Part shown: piece by piece, positions 35,046-44,540 of the stretch
Layout: every line of letters starts with the position of its first letter
Numbering within the stretch: position 1 is the stretch's first letter
Assembly: GCA_035542475.1 (NCBI GenBank)
Contig: DATKLL010000148.1
Span: 14,943 to 78,942, forward strand
Source: DATKLL01 sp035542475
GTDB taxonomy: Bacteria; Desulfobacterota; Syntrophia; Syntrophales; UBA2185
Direction of reading: 5' to 3'
DNA length: 64,000 nucleotides
Notes under the pieces: model-generated
What the model saw: only the letters and a program-made list of their open reading frames with translations
The model's database searches: none
What the model was told of the DNA's origin: nothing
Made by a program: the position numbers and the translations under genes

Positions 35046-35132
35046 ATGGAAAACGAAAACGTAATGAATGAAGAAACCTGTACTGATTTTCGTCAAAATA
35101 CGTTCCACAGGTACAGTCCATACGTCAAATAA
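35046..35132 (+). CDS. Possible 28-residue peptide
   Basis: The frame MENENVMNEETCTDFRQNTF plus eight residues follows an AAAGGAGAC ribosome site and lies 12 bases after the RHH gene. It may be a real small gene or the start of a lost one. No family was recognised. Confidence 0.25.
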   Translation: MENENVMNEETCTDFRQNTFHRYSPYVK

Positions 35133-35177
35133 AATTACTTAGCGGCGCGCTGTTATTATAATTTGAGGCGAGGATCG

Positions 35178-35549
35178 ATGGAAAGAACGGGGTCGGAGAA
35201 ATTGAGCGTTGACACTAATTCCGAAAATGGCATAATGCTTACCGAGGAGGTCGCCCGGTACCTGCGAAAAAGTTCAAGTTGGGTTTATAAAAACTGGCGT
35301 ATCCTGGGCGGCGTGAAGCTCGGAGGTTCTCTGCTCTTTCCTAGAAAGGAGGACCTGAATGAGCGTTTATTCGGTAAGAGGGAAAGGGTGGCGATACGAC
35401 TTCACCCTGAGAGGGATCAGGTACACGGACGCCTGGTTCAGAACAAAGTCAGATGCAAAGCAGGCAGCAGCGAAGAGAAAGGAGGATATACTAAGCCCGA
35501 AAGCGACAATAGAAACCCCGACAGACATGGGCTTCTTGGAACTGGTTAA
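35178..35549 (+). CDS. Helix-turn-helix excisionase-like protein overlapping the integrase
   Basis: From ATG 35178 the frame gives 123 residues. The first ~60 are a MerR/excisionase-type winged helix (MLTEEVARYLRKSSSWVYKN, then LGGSLLFPRKEDL). The frame stays open for 190 bases inside the integrase start, giving an Arg/His-rich tail that may be a by-product. A genuine protein could end at any product size; only the DNA-binding part is recognisable. Excisionases guide the direction of integrase action. Confidence 0.7.
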   Translation: MERTGSEKLSVDTNSENGIMLTEEVARYLRKSSSWVYKNWRILGGVKLGGSLLFPRKEDLNERLFGKRERVAIRLHPERDQVHGRLVQNKVRCKAGSSEEKGGYTKPESDNRNPDRHGLLGTG

Positions 35550-36459
35550 CAGAAGGCTCGATCATGTGAAGGCCTATAATTCCGAGAGCCATTACATGGA
35601 GCATATCGGTCTCGCCCGGAGATGGATCAGGAGATGGTCAAAGCTGAAATGCAGTGATTTGAAAGTCGACGAGATTGAGAGATTCGTTGTCGAACGACGG
35701 AAGGTTTCGGCATACACTGCGAACAAAGAGATTCGTTATCTCAGGGCCCTCTTTAATTTTGGAATAAAGAGAGAGTGGACAGCGAAGAACCCCACTGCGA
35801 ATATCCCGTTTCTTCCGGTGGAAAAGAAAATAAAATACATTCCTTCAAAGGAAGATGTGATGAGGGTGATACTGGCTGCCGATCCCGCTATTCAGAATTA
35901 CCTGTGGACGGTCAGGGAGACGATGGGCCGGATAAGTGAGATCAACCGGCTGACGTGGCAGGACGTGGACTTCGATGGGCGATATGTCGTGCTCTATACC
36001 CGGAAGAAGAGAGGAGGGCACTTAACGCCTAGGAAGGTACCGATGACGGGAAGGCTGTACGACGTGCTGTCTCATATGTACAAGCAGAGGGATGTAACAA
36101 AGCCGTGGGTCTTCTGGCGTCGGCAATGGAACAGAAAAAAACGGGAGTGGACGGAAGGCCCGTACAAAATGAGAACCAAGATAATGGAAACGCTTTGCAG
36201 GAAGGCCGGTGTAAGGTATTTCCGTTACCATGCGATTCGTCATTTCGGTGCTTCGACGCTTGACAGTGCGAATGTGAATGTCGGGTCGATCCAGCGTATC
36301 CTGGGTCACGAGAACAGAACAACGACGGAAATATATCTCCATTCAGTCGGTGAATCTGAGCGTAAAGCGATGGAGATTTTTGAACGAGTCACAAACTTTT
36401 CACACACAGATTCACACACAGAACTGAGAAGGGAAAAGAGCGATTTTGTAAGTTACTGA
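35359..36459 (+). CDS. Tyrosine-type site-specific integrase
   Basis: This 366-residue recombinase has an Arm-binding N-terminus, a SAM-like core-binding domain (about 60-140), and the catalytic domain with Arg in ETMGRISEINRLTW, HAIRHFGAST and the Tyr nucleophile in RTTTEIYLHSVG. AAGGAGG precedes the ATG. Its stop lies six bases from the tRNA-Arg gene on the opposite strand, so the tRNA 3' end is the likely attachment site. It is intact. Confidence 0.95.
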   Translation: MSVYSVRGKGWRYDFTLRGIRYTDAWFRTKSDAKQAAAKRKEDILSPKATIETPTDMGFLELVNRRLDHVKAYNSESHYMEHIGLARRWIRRWSKLKCSDLKVDEIERFVVERRKVSAYTANKEIRYLRALFNFGIKREWTAKNPTANIPFLPVEKKIKYIPSKEDVMRVILAADPAIQNYLWTVRETMGRISEINRLTWQDVDFDGRYVVLYTRKKRGGHLTPRKVPMTGRLYDVLSHMYKQRDVTKPWVFWRRQWNRKKREWTEGPYKMRTKIMETLCRKAGVRYFRYHAIRHFGASTLDSANVNVGSIQRILGHENRTTTEIYLHSVGESERKAMEIFERVTNFSHTDSHTELRREKSDFVSY

Positions 36460-36465
36460 CATTAT

Positions 36466-36542
36466 TGGTGCCCCCGGCGCGACTCGAACGCGCGGCACAC
36501 GGATTAGGAATCCGTTGCTCTATCCGCCTGAGCTACGGGGGC
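36466..36542 (-). tRNA. tRNA-Arg (anticodon CCU)
   Basis: The minus strand folds as a full cloverleaf: acceptor GCCCCCG/CGGGGGC, D arm GCTC/GAGC, anticodon stem ACGGA/TCCGT around TTCCTAA (anticodon CCT), T arm GCGCG/CGCGC with TTCGAGT, discriminator A and an encoded CCA. It reads AGG codons. Its 3' end touches the integrase gene, so it probably serves as the attachment site. Confidence 0.97.
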
Positions 36543-36636
36543 ACTCATTGTGTAGCAGGATGAAGGGCTTTAACATGGTTTTGCTTGAGGTGTCAATGTC
36601 TGTATTATTTCCAAATCAGAATAGATTGCCACTTCA

Positions 36637-37539
36637 TTATGCTTGCAATGACTGCAAATGTGTTTCAATGATGCACTCCTCACAGAACTTCGACAACTGG
36701 AGATACTCGGCAGAAACATCTTTGATGGCCTCTTCCGGGATGAGGCCTACCAGCTCCGATTCCAGAATGGAAATACCAGACTCTGATGCTTTCTCCTTTA
36801 CCGCGTCAAAGACTGTCCGGATCGATGTCGCTTTGTAATTTGTCAGGTTCATTGATACCTGAACGATGTTCCTGCTTCGTAAAGGAACCCCTATGGCCTT
36901 CACGTGCTGCAGCCCGCCGCTGGACTGCCTTATGGAATAGGCGATATCTTTTGCCGCTTGAAGATTGTCTGTTGCAAGGTTGATATTGAAGGCAATGAGA
37001 GGCTCACGCGCTCCGACGGCTACAGCACCGCTTCGCGGATTAAAGAGTGCCGGTCCTGCATCCGGCAGCCAAGAAGGATTGTCAAACCGCGTTTTCAGGG
37101 CTTCGTACTCTCCTTTACGGACGTCGGGTAATTCCCTTCTTGCGGGATCGAGTGCCGCTTCACCATAGAAATAAACAGGGATTTTCTTCCTTTTTCCAAA
37201 GCCACGTCCAAACCGGTGCGCCGCATCCACAGCATTTTTCATCGTTGCACCTTTCAGAGGTACAAAAGGTACGACATCCACCGCCCCAATGCGGGGGTGG
37301 ACACCCTTGTGCTCGCGCATGTCAATCAGATCAACGGCCTTTTCACAGACGGCCGCTGCTCCCTTCTCCACAGCTTCCGGTGTCCCGATGAAAGTCATAA
37401 CCATCCGGTTATGGTCCGCATCGATACATGTATCGAGCAGCCTCACATCCTCAACCGCGGAAAGCGCCGACACGATGCGGTCTATCTTTTTCCTGTCCCT
37501 GCCTTCGCTAAAATTGGGGACGCATTCAATGATCTTCAT
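36637..37539 (-). CDS. ftcD: Glutamate formimidoyltransferase
   Basis: This 300-residue protein transfers the formimino group from formiminoglutamate to tetrahydrofolate, in histidine breakdown or one-carbon supply. The signatures IIECVPNFSEGRD, DADHNRMVMTF, HKGVHPRIGAVDVVPFVP and YKATSIRTVFDAVKEKA are those of the transferase domain. The cyclodeaminase half found in longer versions is absent. It lies six bases before the phosphatase gene on the same strand. Confidence 0.95.
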   Translation of the reverse strand: MKIIECVPNFSEGRDRKKIDRIVSALSAVEDVRLLDTCIDADHNRMVMTFIGTPEAVEKGAAAVCEKAVDLIDMREHKGVHPRIGAVDVVPFVPLKGATMKNAVDAAHRFGRGFGKRKKIPVYFYGEAALDPARRELPDVRKGEYEALKTRFDNPSWLPDAGPALFNPRSGAVAVGAREPLIAFNINLATDNLQAAKDIAYSIRQSSGGLQHVKAIGVPLRSRNIVQVSMNLTNYKATSIRTVFDAVKEKASESGISILESELVGLIPEEAIKDVSAEYLQLSKFCEECIIETHLQSLQA

Positions 37540-37543
37540 GCCA

Positions 37544-38188
37544 TCAGACTTGATATATCTTCATTTCCGTCAGTTCAATGCACGTCAATTTACCGCCGTA
37601 TACAGCACCTGTATCAAGGCCGATCTTGTTATTATCGGTCAGGGGTTCTGTAAAAGAGAGAGGGGTGTGTCCGAATATAACGACCTTGCCAAAATCGTAG
37701 GTAGAATTGATGAACTCGTAGCGAATCCAGATAAGGTCTTCTATGTTCTGTTTATTGATGGGGACGCCGGGTCTTAGTCCTGCATGCACAAATATATAGT
37801 CATCCGTTTCATAATATGGCCGGAGGGTGGTTAAGAACTCCATGTGCTCGTCCGGCACATATAAACTATTACTGCTATCCCGTGTAAAGCCATAAGATAT
37901 TAATGTGCTTATGCCGCCGTTATGCAGGAAAAGCTCTTCATCCTTTTTTTCGATGTAGTAATTTAAAAACATTCGCTCATGATTTCCCAGCAGACAGACA
38001 ACATTTTTTATTTTTTTTCTGATATCAAGGATTTTATCAATGACTCCTCTCGAATCAGGGCCTCTGTCTATATAGTCCCCAATAAACACGAGCGTGTCCT
38101 TTTCGGTATCAATATTGAGCCTGGCCATTAATCTATCGAGCTTTAATATGTATCCGTGTATGTCCCCTACGGCAAATATCTTTCCCAT
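37544..38188 (-). CDS. PPP-family serine/threonine phosphatase-like metallophosphoesterase
   Basis: This 214-residue protein shows all PPP metal motifs: GDIHGY, GDYIDRGPDSRG, GNHE(R), and HAGLRPG plus GHTPLSF near the end. It resembles bacterial PrpA/B and ApaH-type enzymes that dephosphorylate proteins or cleave diadenosine polyphosphates. It sits between ftsY and ftcD on the same strand with short gaps. The in vivo substrate is not clear. Confidence 0.93.
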   Translation of the reverse strand: MGKIFAVGDIHGYILKLDRLMARLNIDTEKDTLVFIGDYIDRGPDSRGVIDKILDIRKKIKNVVCLLGNHERMFLNYYIEKKDEELFLHNGGISTLISYGFTRDSSNSLYVPDEHMEFLTTLRPYYETDDYIFVHAGLRPGVPINKQNIEDLIWIRYEFINSTYDFGKVVIFGHTPLSFTEPLTDNNKIGLDTGAVYGGKLTCIELTEMKIYQV

Positions 38189-38201
38189 TTAAAAAACTTC
38201 C

Positions 38202-39200
38202 TTATCCTTCCCTCTGGCCTGTGTCTTGTGCGAAGAGGGCCGTTACAAATTCTTCACTATTGAAACTCTTTAAATCATCCAGTCCTTCGCCGATACCGAT
38301 ATAGCGGATGGGTATGTTGAGTTCCCTGGCAATTCCTATAATGACTCCGCCCTTTGCTGTTCCATCCAGCTTAGTTAATATAATTCCCGATACTCCTATT
38401 TCATCATAAAACATCTTCGCCTGAAGAACGGCATTTTGGCCGGTCGTGGCATCGAGCACGAGGAGGATCTCATGCTGACCACCCGGGAGTTCCCTTCCAA
38501 TGATGCGCTTCATCTTCTTCAGCTCCTCCATCAGATTTACCTTGGTGTGAAGCCTGCCAGCCGTATCAATAATTAAGACATCAGCCTTCCTGGTCTTTGC
38601 TGCGTCAATGGCATCAAAGACAACAGCGGAAGGATCCGCGCCGATTTTCTGTTTGATCAGGGGCACATCCACCCTCTGGCTCCAGATTTCAAGCTGTTCG
38701 ATCGCTGCCGCCCTGAAAGTGTCGGCGGCAACAAGCATGATGGACATACCGTCTTTTTTCAAATTATGCGCGAGCTTGCCAATGGTTGTCGTCTTGCCTG
38801 TCCCGTTGACGCCCACCACCAGTATAGTAAAGAGCCCATTACGCGGGACGTAAAAGGATGATTCATTTTTTCTCAACGTGTTCGTGATGGTATCCTTCAG
38901 GACTTTTTTGAGCAGTGCAGGATTACCGAGTTCTTTTCTCCTGACCTGCTCCTTCATTTTTTCGATCAGCTCGTAGGTAAAGGCAGGACCGACATCAGCT
39001 GTTATCAGAGTTTCCTCCAGTTCTTCGAACAGTTTCTGATCAATGATCCTTTCCCCCAGGAGGAGGTCATCAATATTTTTAACGAAACTTTTCCTTGTCC
39101 TGGTAAGACCGGCCTTCAGTTTCTCGAAAAAACCCTTCTTTTCATTGTCTTCCATTCTCAAATCCATACCATAACTTGATTTATTTTTTCTTATAACCAT
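38202..39200 (-). CDS. ftsY: Signal recognition particle receptor FtsY
   Basis: This 332-residue GTPase delivers ribosomes carrying membrane proteins to SecYEG. The N domain has the helix bundle (KNIDDLLLGERIIDQ, LETLITADVG-like). The G domain has G1 GVNGTGKTTTIGKLA, DTFRAAAIEQL, G3 DTAGRLHT, and TKLDGTAKGG. The acidic A domain is nearly missing, as in many non-enteric FtsY. Starts at 39200 or the Met at 39155 (MEDNEKKG) are both possible; no strong ribosome site was seen. Confidence 0.97.
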   Translation of the reverse strand: MVIRKNKSSYGMDLRMEDNEKKGFFEKLKAGLTRTRKSFVKNIDDLLLGERIIDQKLFEELEETLITADVGPAFTYELIEKMKEQVRRKELGNPALLKKVLKDTITNTLRKNESSFYVPRNGLFTILVVGVNGTGKTTTIGKLAHNLKKDGMSIMLVAADTFRAAAIEQLEIWSQRVDVPLIKQKIGADPSAVVFDAIDAAKTRKADVLIIDTAGRLHTKVNLMEELKKMKRIIGRELPGGQHEILLVLDATTGQNAVLQAKMFYDEIGVSGIILTKLDGTAKGGVIIGIARELNIPIRYIGIGEGLDDLKSFNSEEFVTALFAQDTGQREG

Positions 39201-39673
39201 TTTTACCAGGAGATGTAAAGGACGGAATAAGGATGCCTTGGAACATCTGTTTATGCAAATTTACACATATATCTTATATGACATATGTTGTTGAAATAAT
39301 TAGATTTCTTGCCGATTTATGCTTGACACCGTCAGATAATTAGTGTAAAGGGAGGCGCTTCGTTCATTTCCCGGCTGATACCTGTGATCTGTTTTAATTC
39401 TCGCAGGAAAAATCAGAAAGCTGTTGCAAAAAACGAGTATTTTTTCTCAGACTCACACAATATATATATATAATTCTCTAACTGATGAACTAGCACGCAG
39501 TTTTTTCAAAAGATGTTAATAGAATTCATCTACATTTACTCGCCACCATTACCAGCACAGCATCTCTGTAGTCGAACATCTCTTTATTTCGATTACTATT
39601 TTATCGTCTGCAGTTTTAACGAAGGGCGTTAACAGACATGACCTATTTTCAGTTTGTATGAAAGGAGTATGTA
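39201..39673. other. Long intergenic region before the formate dehydrogenase gene
   Basis: No gene is seen. A TTGACA at about 39324, a short (TA)n tract near 39460, and several weak stems are present. The region is long enough to hold the promoter and regulation of the divergent ftsY and fdh genes. Confidence 0.4.
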
Positions 39674-42370
39674 ATGGAAACAAATAAGATTTCACTGACT
39701 ATTGACGGAAAGGAGGTTCAAGCCACTGCCGGACAGACAATTCTGGAGGTTGCCCGGGATAACGGTATTTATATACCGACGCTCTGTCAGTATGCGAATA
39801 CCACAAATGTCGGTGCGTGCCGTGTGTGTGTGGTCGAGGTTGCGGGCGCGAGAACCCTTGTGGCCTCCTGCTGCATGCCGATAAACGCAGGCATGGTTGT
39901 CAAAACCGATACACCGGCTGTGAGGGCAGCCCAAAGACTGGTTGTCGAGCTACTCTGGTCTTCGGGCGATCACAACTGTCTTACGTGCGAACAGAACGGT
40001 GCCTGCGAACTGCAGAATCTGATTTACTGGTTACAGATCGAAAAACCACGGTTTGAAATCGAATCCCCCGGTTATGAAATTGAAAAAACCAATGTTATGA
40101 TTCAGAGAGACCTCAACAAATGCATCCTCTGCGGCAGATGTATCAGGGCCTGTAATGAGATTCAGGTCAATGAAGTCCTTGATTTTTCCATGCGGGGATT
40201 CCGCACTAAGGTCGGTCCAGCCTTTGATGCGGATTATATCGATTCCACATGCGTCTTCTGCGGCGAGTGTGTAGATTCCTGCCCGGTAGGTGCAATCACG
40301 TTTAAACAGGCAAAATTTCAGGGCCGTCCATGGGAATTGAAAAAGGTAAAAACGACATGCACATACTGCGGCGTCGGCTGCCAGATGGATCTTAACATCC
40401 ATAACGGTAAGATAATCAAAGTTACAGGCAATCGTGACTATGGTCAACCTAATGAGGGCAGACTCTGTGTCAAAGGCCGTTTCGGACTGGATTTCGTCCA
40501 GCATCCTGACCGCCTGAAAACCCCCCTTGTTCGGAAAAACGGGGAGTTGAAAGCGGCAAGCTGGGATGAGGCGTACAGCTTCATTGCTGATAAACTTCAT
40601 TCTATCAAGAAGAAAAACGGTCCTGACAGTATCGCGGGGTTCTCCTCTGCAAGGGTTACGAATGAAGAAAACTATCTCTTCCAGAAATTCATGAGAGCGG
40701 TAATCGGCACCAACAATGTAGATCACTGCGCACGTCTTTGACACTCCTCCACAGTGGCCGGTCTGGCCGCTGCCTTTGGAAGTGGTGCAATGACCAATTC
40801 TATCGATGAACTCGAATATACCAACGTCATGCTCGCCATAGGAACAAACACAACAGAGAATCACCCTGTTATCAGTTCTAAAGTAAAGCGAGCTGTTCGT
40901 CTGCGCGGTGCAAAACTGATCGTCGCTGATCCGAGAAAAATCGACCTGGTGAAATATGCCACCATATGGCTGCGCCAGAAGCCGGGCACTGACGTGGCCC
41001 TCTTAAACGGCATGATGAACGTAATTATCGCTGAAGGCCTCTACGCGAAGGAATATGTGGATACGCGCACCGAGGGCTTTGAAGCCCTGAAAAATGTAGT
41101 GGAGAAATTTACCCCGAAGTATTCGGAAAAGATCACAGGAGTCCCTGCCGAAGACATTAAAGCGGCAGCCCGTTTGTATGCGGGTGCGGGGAAGGCTGCA
41201 ATCCTCTACACTATGGGTATCACACAACACGTCACGGGCACGGACAACGTCAAGTCCTGCGCGAATCTTGCCATGCTCTGCGGCTATGTGGGGATTGAGG
41301 GAGGGGGCGTCGATCCTCTGAGAGGGCAGAATAACGTCCAGGGTGCATGTGATATGGGCGCCCTTCCTGTCGTCTTCACCGGGTATCAGCCGGTAGCTAA
41401 TGATGAGTCAAGGGCAAAATTCGAGAAGGCCTGGGGTGTCACTTTACCGCCCAAACCGGGTCTTACCATCGTGGAAACGTTGAATGCCGCCCATGAAGGA
41501 AAGGTGAAAGCCCTCTATGTCTGCGGTGAAAATCCCATGCTCTCCGATCCTGATTTGACCCATGCAAAAGAAGCATTGAATCATCTGGATCTCCTTGTCG
41601 TACAGGATATCCTCCTCAGTGAAACGGCGCAGCTTGCGCACGTTGTCCTGCCCGCCGCCTGTTTCGCTGAAAAAGATGGAACCTTCTCTAACACCGAAAG
41701 GAGGGTGCAACGCGTCAGAAAGGCTGTAGATGCTCCCGGCCAGGCAAAACCGGACTGGGAAATCATTTCCGAACTGTCCACGAAAATGGGCTATCCTATG
41801 AAGTATGCCGCACCTGAATATATTATGAAGGAGATCAACCTGCTAACACCAAGCTATGCAGGCATCACTTATGGGAGACTTGAAAAAGAAGGCATTCAGT
41901 GGCCGTGTCCCAATACGGATCATCTGGGGACCAAGTTCCTGCATAAAGACAGATTCAGCAGAGGGCTCGGATTATTCCACGCCATAGATTATATTCCTCC
42001 GGCAGAAGTCCCGGATGCTCAGTATCCGTTTGTAATGACCACGGGTCGTGTCCTTTACCAGTATCACACCGGTACCATGTCGCGCCTCTCCAAAGGAATA
42101 ACGCAGAGATGCCCGGAATCCCTGGTAGAGATTAACCCGGGTGACGCAAAAAAACTCGGGATCAAGGAAGGCCAGTTGACTAAGGTCTCGTCACGACGCG
42201 GCATCGTCCAGGCGAAGGCTCAGGTAACGGAGCGCGTGCCTAAAGGGACCGTCTTCATGAATTTCCATTTTAAGGAAGCAGCCGTTAATTTGCTCACGAA
42301 CCCCGCTCTCGATCCGATTTGCAAAATTCCGGAATATAAGGTATGCGCCGTCAAAGTGGAAGCGGCATAG
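39674..42370 (+). CDS. fdhA: Selenocysteine formate dehydrogenase alpha subunit (NuoG-like)
   Basis: This is one gene read through an in-frame UGA at 40739-40741 as selenocysteine (Sec356), giving 898 residues. The UGA context VDHCARL-U-HSSTVAGLAAAFGSG matches the active-site Sec of FdhF-type enzymes. Upstream lie a 2Fe-2S domain (TNVGACRVCVVEV), two 4Fe-4S sites (CILCGRC, CVFCGEC), and the molybdopterin-linked cluster CTYCGVGC. Downstream are the MopB domains and a C-terminal dinucleotide-binding domain. It oxidises formate or reduces CO2 using Mo/W-bis-MGD. AAGGAG precedes the ATG. No beta or gamma subunit follows. Confidence 0.95.
40742..40784 (+). promoter_or_regulatory. Bacterial SECIS hairpin after the selenocysteine UGA
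   Basis: Immediately after the UGA the RNA can fold: outer pairs CACT/AGTG (40742-40745 with 40781-40784), inner stem GGCC/GGCC (40756-40759 with 40765-40768), and an apical loop GGTCT. The GGUC(U) loop and its distance from the UGA match the E. coli fdhF SECIS, which recruits SelB. The middle of the stem has mismatches. Confidence 0.88.
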
Positions 42371-42388
42371 AAAGAACCCATGATTGAC

Positions 42389-42416
42389 AGTTGCCCCGCC
42401 CATCAGTGGGGCAACT
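42389..42416 (+). terminator. Terminator hairpin after the formate dehydrogenase gene
   Basis: A perfect 9 bp stem (AGTTGCCCC / GGGGCAACT) with a ten-base loop is followed by TTT. It lies 19 bases past the stop. The T run is short, so termination may be partial, allowing some reading into the transporter gene. Confidence 0.7.
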
Positions 42417-42464
42417 TTAAATTATAGAAGAGTAAAATATTTTATAATGAAGGAGCAATGTATT

Positions 42465-43706
42465 ATGAGTAATGAAAATTTAGAAGGAAAGAGATGGTGG
42501 ATTGCGATTGCCGCAATCGTCATGCAATTGTGTCTGGGGACGGTCTATGCCTGGTCCGTTTTTAAGAAACCTTTAATGGCCACCCATGGCTGGGGTGAGA
42601 CGGCCACGCAGGTGACGTTTATGATCTGTATCGGCATGATCGGCATCGCCGCTGCCTTTGGAGGGACCCTTGTAGATAAGAAAGGCCCCAAGTTTGTGGC
42701 TACCATCGGCGGTATTCTGTTCGGTGTTGGAACCCTCCTTTCCGGGTTGGCCGATCAGATGGGAAGCATCTGGCTTCTTTATTTAGGGTTTGGTCTCATT
42801 GCCGGCCTGGGGAACGGCTTCGGCTACATTACACCCATCGCCACCCTGATCCGCTGGTTTCCCGACAAGAGGGGTCTGGTGACGGGTCTCGCGGTTATGG
42901 GTTTCGGTGTCGGCGCCTTCTTTATGGGCAAGATCGCTCCCCCGATGGTGATTTCCATGGGTGTGGCACAAACGTTCTATATCTGGGGCGTGATCTTCCT
43001 CGTTCTAGTTACAGCATCAGCACAGTTATACAAGAATCCACCCAAAGGCTGGCTCCCGGCGGGTTTCACTCCCAAAGCGGCAACTGGCGTCTCCGCAGCG
43101 CAGTCATTCACCTTTGACGAAGCCGTGAAGACTCCCCAATGGTGGATGCTCTGGGGCATGCTTTTTCTGAACGTATCCGCCGGACTCGGTCTGATTTCAC
43201 AGCTCTCACCCATGGCCCAAGATGTAATCAAGAAGGCCGATCCCACCATAACTGCGGCGGCCCTGGCTCTCGCGGGTGGATCGATCCTGGCATACGCGTC
43301 CATCTTTAACGGCCTGGGCAGGCTCTTCTGGGCCTGGACATCGGATGCCATCGGCAGGCGGAACGTCTTCATTACGATGTTCATTACGCAGGCTGCACTC
43401 TACATCTTATTGCCCTTTATCGGAAGCGAATTTATTTTCACGATAATCGCATGCTATTTGCTGGCCTGTTACGGCGGCGGTTTTGCCACTATGCCGGCCT
43501 TCGCCGCAGACTCCTTTGGCCCGGGATACATCGGCAAGGTGTACGGGATTATGCTGACGGCGTGGGGCGCCGCGGGTATTGTGGGACCGCTGGTATTCGC
43601 CGCGATAAAGGGCGTTGCGTTGTACGTAGCCGCAGGACTCCTGATCGTTGGCCTCCTGCTGGCGCTCGGCTACAAGAGACCGGCGCCGAAAGAAGCGAAG
43701 GCATAA
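42465..43706 (+). CDS. OFA-family MFS transporter (oxalate/formate antiporter type)
   Basis: This 413-residue transporter has 12 predicted helices, with GTVYAWSVFKKPL in helix 1, typical of the OFA family, and GLGNGFGYITPIATLIRWFP. AAGGAG nine bases before ATG 42465 sets the start; the longer frame crosses the terminator. Members move formate, oxalate, lactate or similar acids. Its place next to formate dehydrogenase suggests formate or a related acid, but the substrate is inferred. Confidence 0.92.
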   Translation: MSNENLEGKRWWIAIAAIVMQLCLGTVYAWSVFKKPLMATHGWGETATQVTFMICIGMIGIAAAFGGTLVDKKGPKFVATIGGILFGVGTLLSGLADQMGSIWLLYLGFGLIAGLGNGFGYITPIATLIRWFPDKRGLVTGLAVMGFGVGAFFMGKIAPPMVISMGVAQTFYIWGVIFLVLVTASAQLYKNPPKGWLPAGFTPKAATGVSAAQSFTFDEAVKTPQWWMLWGMLFLNVSAGLGLISQLSPMAQDVIKKADPTITAAALALAGGSILAYASIFNGLGRLFWAWTSDAIGRRNVFITMFITQAALYILLPFIGSEFIFTIIACYLLACYGGGFATMPAFAADSFGPGYIGKVYGIMLTAWGAAGIVGPLVFAAIKGVALYVAAGLLIVGLLLALGYKRPAPKEAKA

Positions 43707-43724
43707 CTTCTCATATTTATAAAC

Positions 43725-43774
43725 GCAGGGCGGATTTCATCACATTCTACCAAAATGAGGCAGATCCGTCCTGC
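43725..43774 (+). terminator. Possible stem-loop after the transporter gene
   Basis: Arms GCAGGgCGGAT and ATCCGtCCTGC (10 pairs) enclose a 28-base loop. No T run follows, so it may be a factor-dependent terminator or a chance inverted repeat. The remaining gap to 43989 shows no gene. Confidence 0.35.
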
Positions 43775-43998
43775 CGTAACACGGAAATTGGCGGTAGGCA
43801 GGTTTGGATTTAAATTTTGTTGCTCTCTTTTATATCATCCGATGGATAATCAATTTTCAGCCATAGCCTGATTGCTATTCCTTCCGGATCATGTTTAATT
43901 TTAGCAACTGTATAGTTTTAAATATTCTGAAAAATAATAAATTATCTATATTTTCATGCCAACCGCTGCCTGGAATCATTTAAGGAGGAATGGAGAAA

Positions 43999-44463
43999 AT
44001 GCAAAATACACTTAGCTCTGTAATTAATATGGCCATAGACAAAGAGCAGGAGGCCTACGATTTTTATATGGACCTCTATAACCTGGTAGAGGATAAGGAG
44101 GCGAAGAGCACCCTGAAGTATATTGCCCAGGAGGAAGCCAAGCATAAAGAATTTCTGACGACATGCCAGGAAGGCCGCTTCTGCTCGGAAGTTTTGAAAT
44201 TGGAGACACCCGTTGATTATAAAATCATAGAACACATGAAGAAGCCGGATGTTAAAAAGGACTTAAAAAGCGCCGAGGTCTATCTGATTGCCGCCAACAG
44301 GGAGATTAACGCCTACAATTTTTACAACAGCCTGGCAAGAAGCTATCCGGCAGGCGATGTGAAAGAGCTGTTGACCAAAATGGCAAGCGAAGAATTAAAG
44401 CACAAGGAAAAGATGGAGTATCTTTACGCCAATACGGCTTTTCCGCAAACTGCCGGCGGTTGA
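43999..44463 (+). CDS. Ferritin-like (rubrerythrin-type) di-iron protein
   Basis: This 154-residue four-helix protein has E-x2-H-type metal ligands in IDKEQEAYDFYMDLYNL, IAQEEAKHKEFL, and NREINAYNFYNSL plus ASEELKHKEKMEYL. It has no rubredoxin domain. ATG 43999 is ten bases after GGAGG; ATG 43990 is too close to it. Such proteins detoxify peroxide or handle iron in anaerobes. A UspA-type stress gene follows about 75 bases on. Confidence 0.9.
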   Translation: MQNTLSSVINMAIDKEQEAYDFYMDLYNLVEDKEAKSTLKYIAQEEAKHKEFLTTCQEGRFCSEVLKLETPVDYKIIEHMKKPDVKKDLKSAEVYLIAANREINAYNFYNSLARSYPAGDVKELLTKMASEELKHKEKMEYLYANTAFPQTAGG

Positions 44464-44540
44464 TTTCTTTAATAAGGCAGAGTAACAGAGTTCTTTTTAG
44501 ATGCTTAAATAACAAAGATCAATGAATGGAGGGTTAAAAA

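Noticed and set aside
29560..36460. Left attachment site repeating the tRNA-Arg 3' end
   Set aside because: I looked for the GCGCGACTCGAACGCG core by eye and found no second copy, so element limits remain open.
39455..39475. (TA)n tract as an origin or recombination site
   Set aside because: It is a short run without supporting motifs.
40739..40741. Stop codon splitting formate dehydrogenase into two genes
   Set aside because: The UGA is in the conserved Sec position and is followed by a SECIS hairpin, so it is read as selenocysteine.
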